From: an uncultured Lachnospiraceae bacterium
GTDB taxonomy: Bacteria > Bacillota > Clostridia > Lachnospirales > Lachnospiraceae
Reading direction: 5' to 3'
DNA length: 32,479 nucleotides
NCBI GenBank assembly: GCA_910588215.1
Contig: CAJUQJ010000045.1
Span: 1 to 32,479, forward strand
Shown: positions 32,219-32,479 of the stretch, piece by piece
Position numbering within the stretch: the first letter of the stretch is position 1
How the letters are laid out: each line of letters opens with the position of its first letter
Translations under genes and position numbers: made by a program
The notes under the pieces: generated by a model
Databases searched by the model: none
What the model saw: the letters and a program-made list of their open reading frames with translations, nothing else
What the model was told of the DNA's origin: nothing

Positions 32219-32286
32219 CCATTTTAACAAAAGAATATTGAAAATCTAAAATTCCTGTAAAGGACTGTGAAAATTTTGTGAAGCCT

Positions 32287-32315
32287 TTGACAATATTTTT
32301 TATTTGATGAATAAT
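32287..32315 (+). promoter_or_regulatory. Rightward promoter reading out of the window
   Basis: A consensus TTGACA (32287-32292) and AATAAT (32310-32315) are 17 bp apart, divergent from nupN by about 70 bp. No ORF of size starts in the remaining 164 nt. Confidence 0.65.
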
Positions 32316-32332
32316 AGTGTGAGAAGAACATT

Positions 32333-32359
32333 GAGAATACCGGGATACAGGGTATTCTC
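32333..32359 (+). promoter_or_regulatory. Leader inverted repeat behind the rightward promoter
   Basis: GAGAATACC (32333-32341) and GGTATTCTC (32351-32359) form a perfect 9-bp pair with 9-nt loop, just after the expected start point near 32322. It could be an operator or the first hairpin of a leader RNA. From 32360 to the end I see nothing assignable. Confidence 0.5.
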
Positions 32360-32479
32360 CGCATAAATCTGAGATTTTGCAAAGCAGAAGCAATGGAATC
32401 TTATCTTAATAGAAGGGAGCAGGGAATTATTTACTCAACTTTCCCACCTGCATAGTTGGCGTAAATGCTTGATTTTTCA

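Overview
The window looks like a chromosome segment of a Gram-positive, low-to-mid GC Firmicute, most likely a gut Lachnospiraceae. This rests on AddAB (rather than RecBCD) repair genes, a KtrAB potassium system, two lipoproteins with clear lipoboxes, a BMP/Nup nucleoside transporter, strong AGGAGG-type ribosome sites, tRNA genes without an encoded CCA, and a cytoplasmic GH120-type beta-xylosidase behind an AraC regulator. The genus cannot be fixed from the sequence alone.

Layout. 1-1700: the end of a tRNA-Val, a tRNA-Leu with terminator, a hairpin repeat, a CPBP-family membrane protease gene, a decayed repeat copy, and a tRNA-Arg with its own promoter and terminator. 1700-4210: a GntR/YtrA-type regulator, an ABC ATPase and a small membrane permease in one operon, driven by a promoter that carries a perfect 13-bp inverted repeat, probably the autoregulatory operator. 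4300-6210: an ECF-like sigma factor, a translationally coupled soluble protein of unknown function, a candidate structured RNA, and another unknown protein. 6277-7101: a pyridoxal/pyridoxamine kinase. 7152-11390 (minus strand): a MerR regulator, a MalE-like sugar-binding lipoprotein and a methyl-accepting chemotaxis protein, with no transporter permease or ATPase. 11470-11970 holds what looks like decayed coding sequence. 11970-15450: an AraC regulator and a GH120-like beta-xylosidase. 15641-23087: addB and addA, the helicase-nuclease for double-strand break repair. 23112-23177: a 21-codon ORF with a perfect ribosome site, perhaps a gene remnant. 23237-25251: ktrB and ktrA. 25284-25591: a composite repeat, a promoter and a hairpin-rich leader. 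25592-26767: a membrane-anchored endonuclease/exonuclease/phosphatase-fold protein. 26856-32084 (minus strand): nupQ, nupP, nupO and nupN, a nucleoside ABC importer with a terminator between the lipoprotein gene and the rest. 32187-32479: the nupN promoter and a divergent rightward promoter for a gene outside the window.

The cluster most likely to be undescribed is 4358-6208 (sigma factor, coupled soluble partner, structured RNA, unknown protein). Next are the MerR-controlled binding-protein/chemoreceptor pair and the 39-nt hairpin repeat, which is present as two identical copies 25 kb apart. Most other genes belong to known families in ordinary arrangements.
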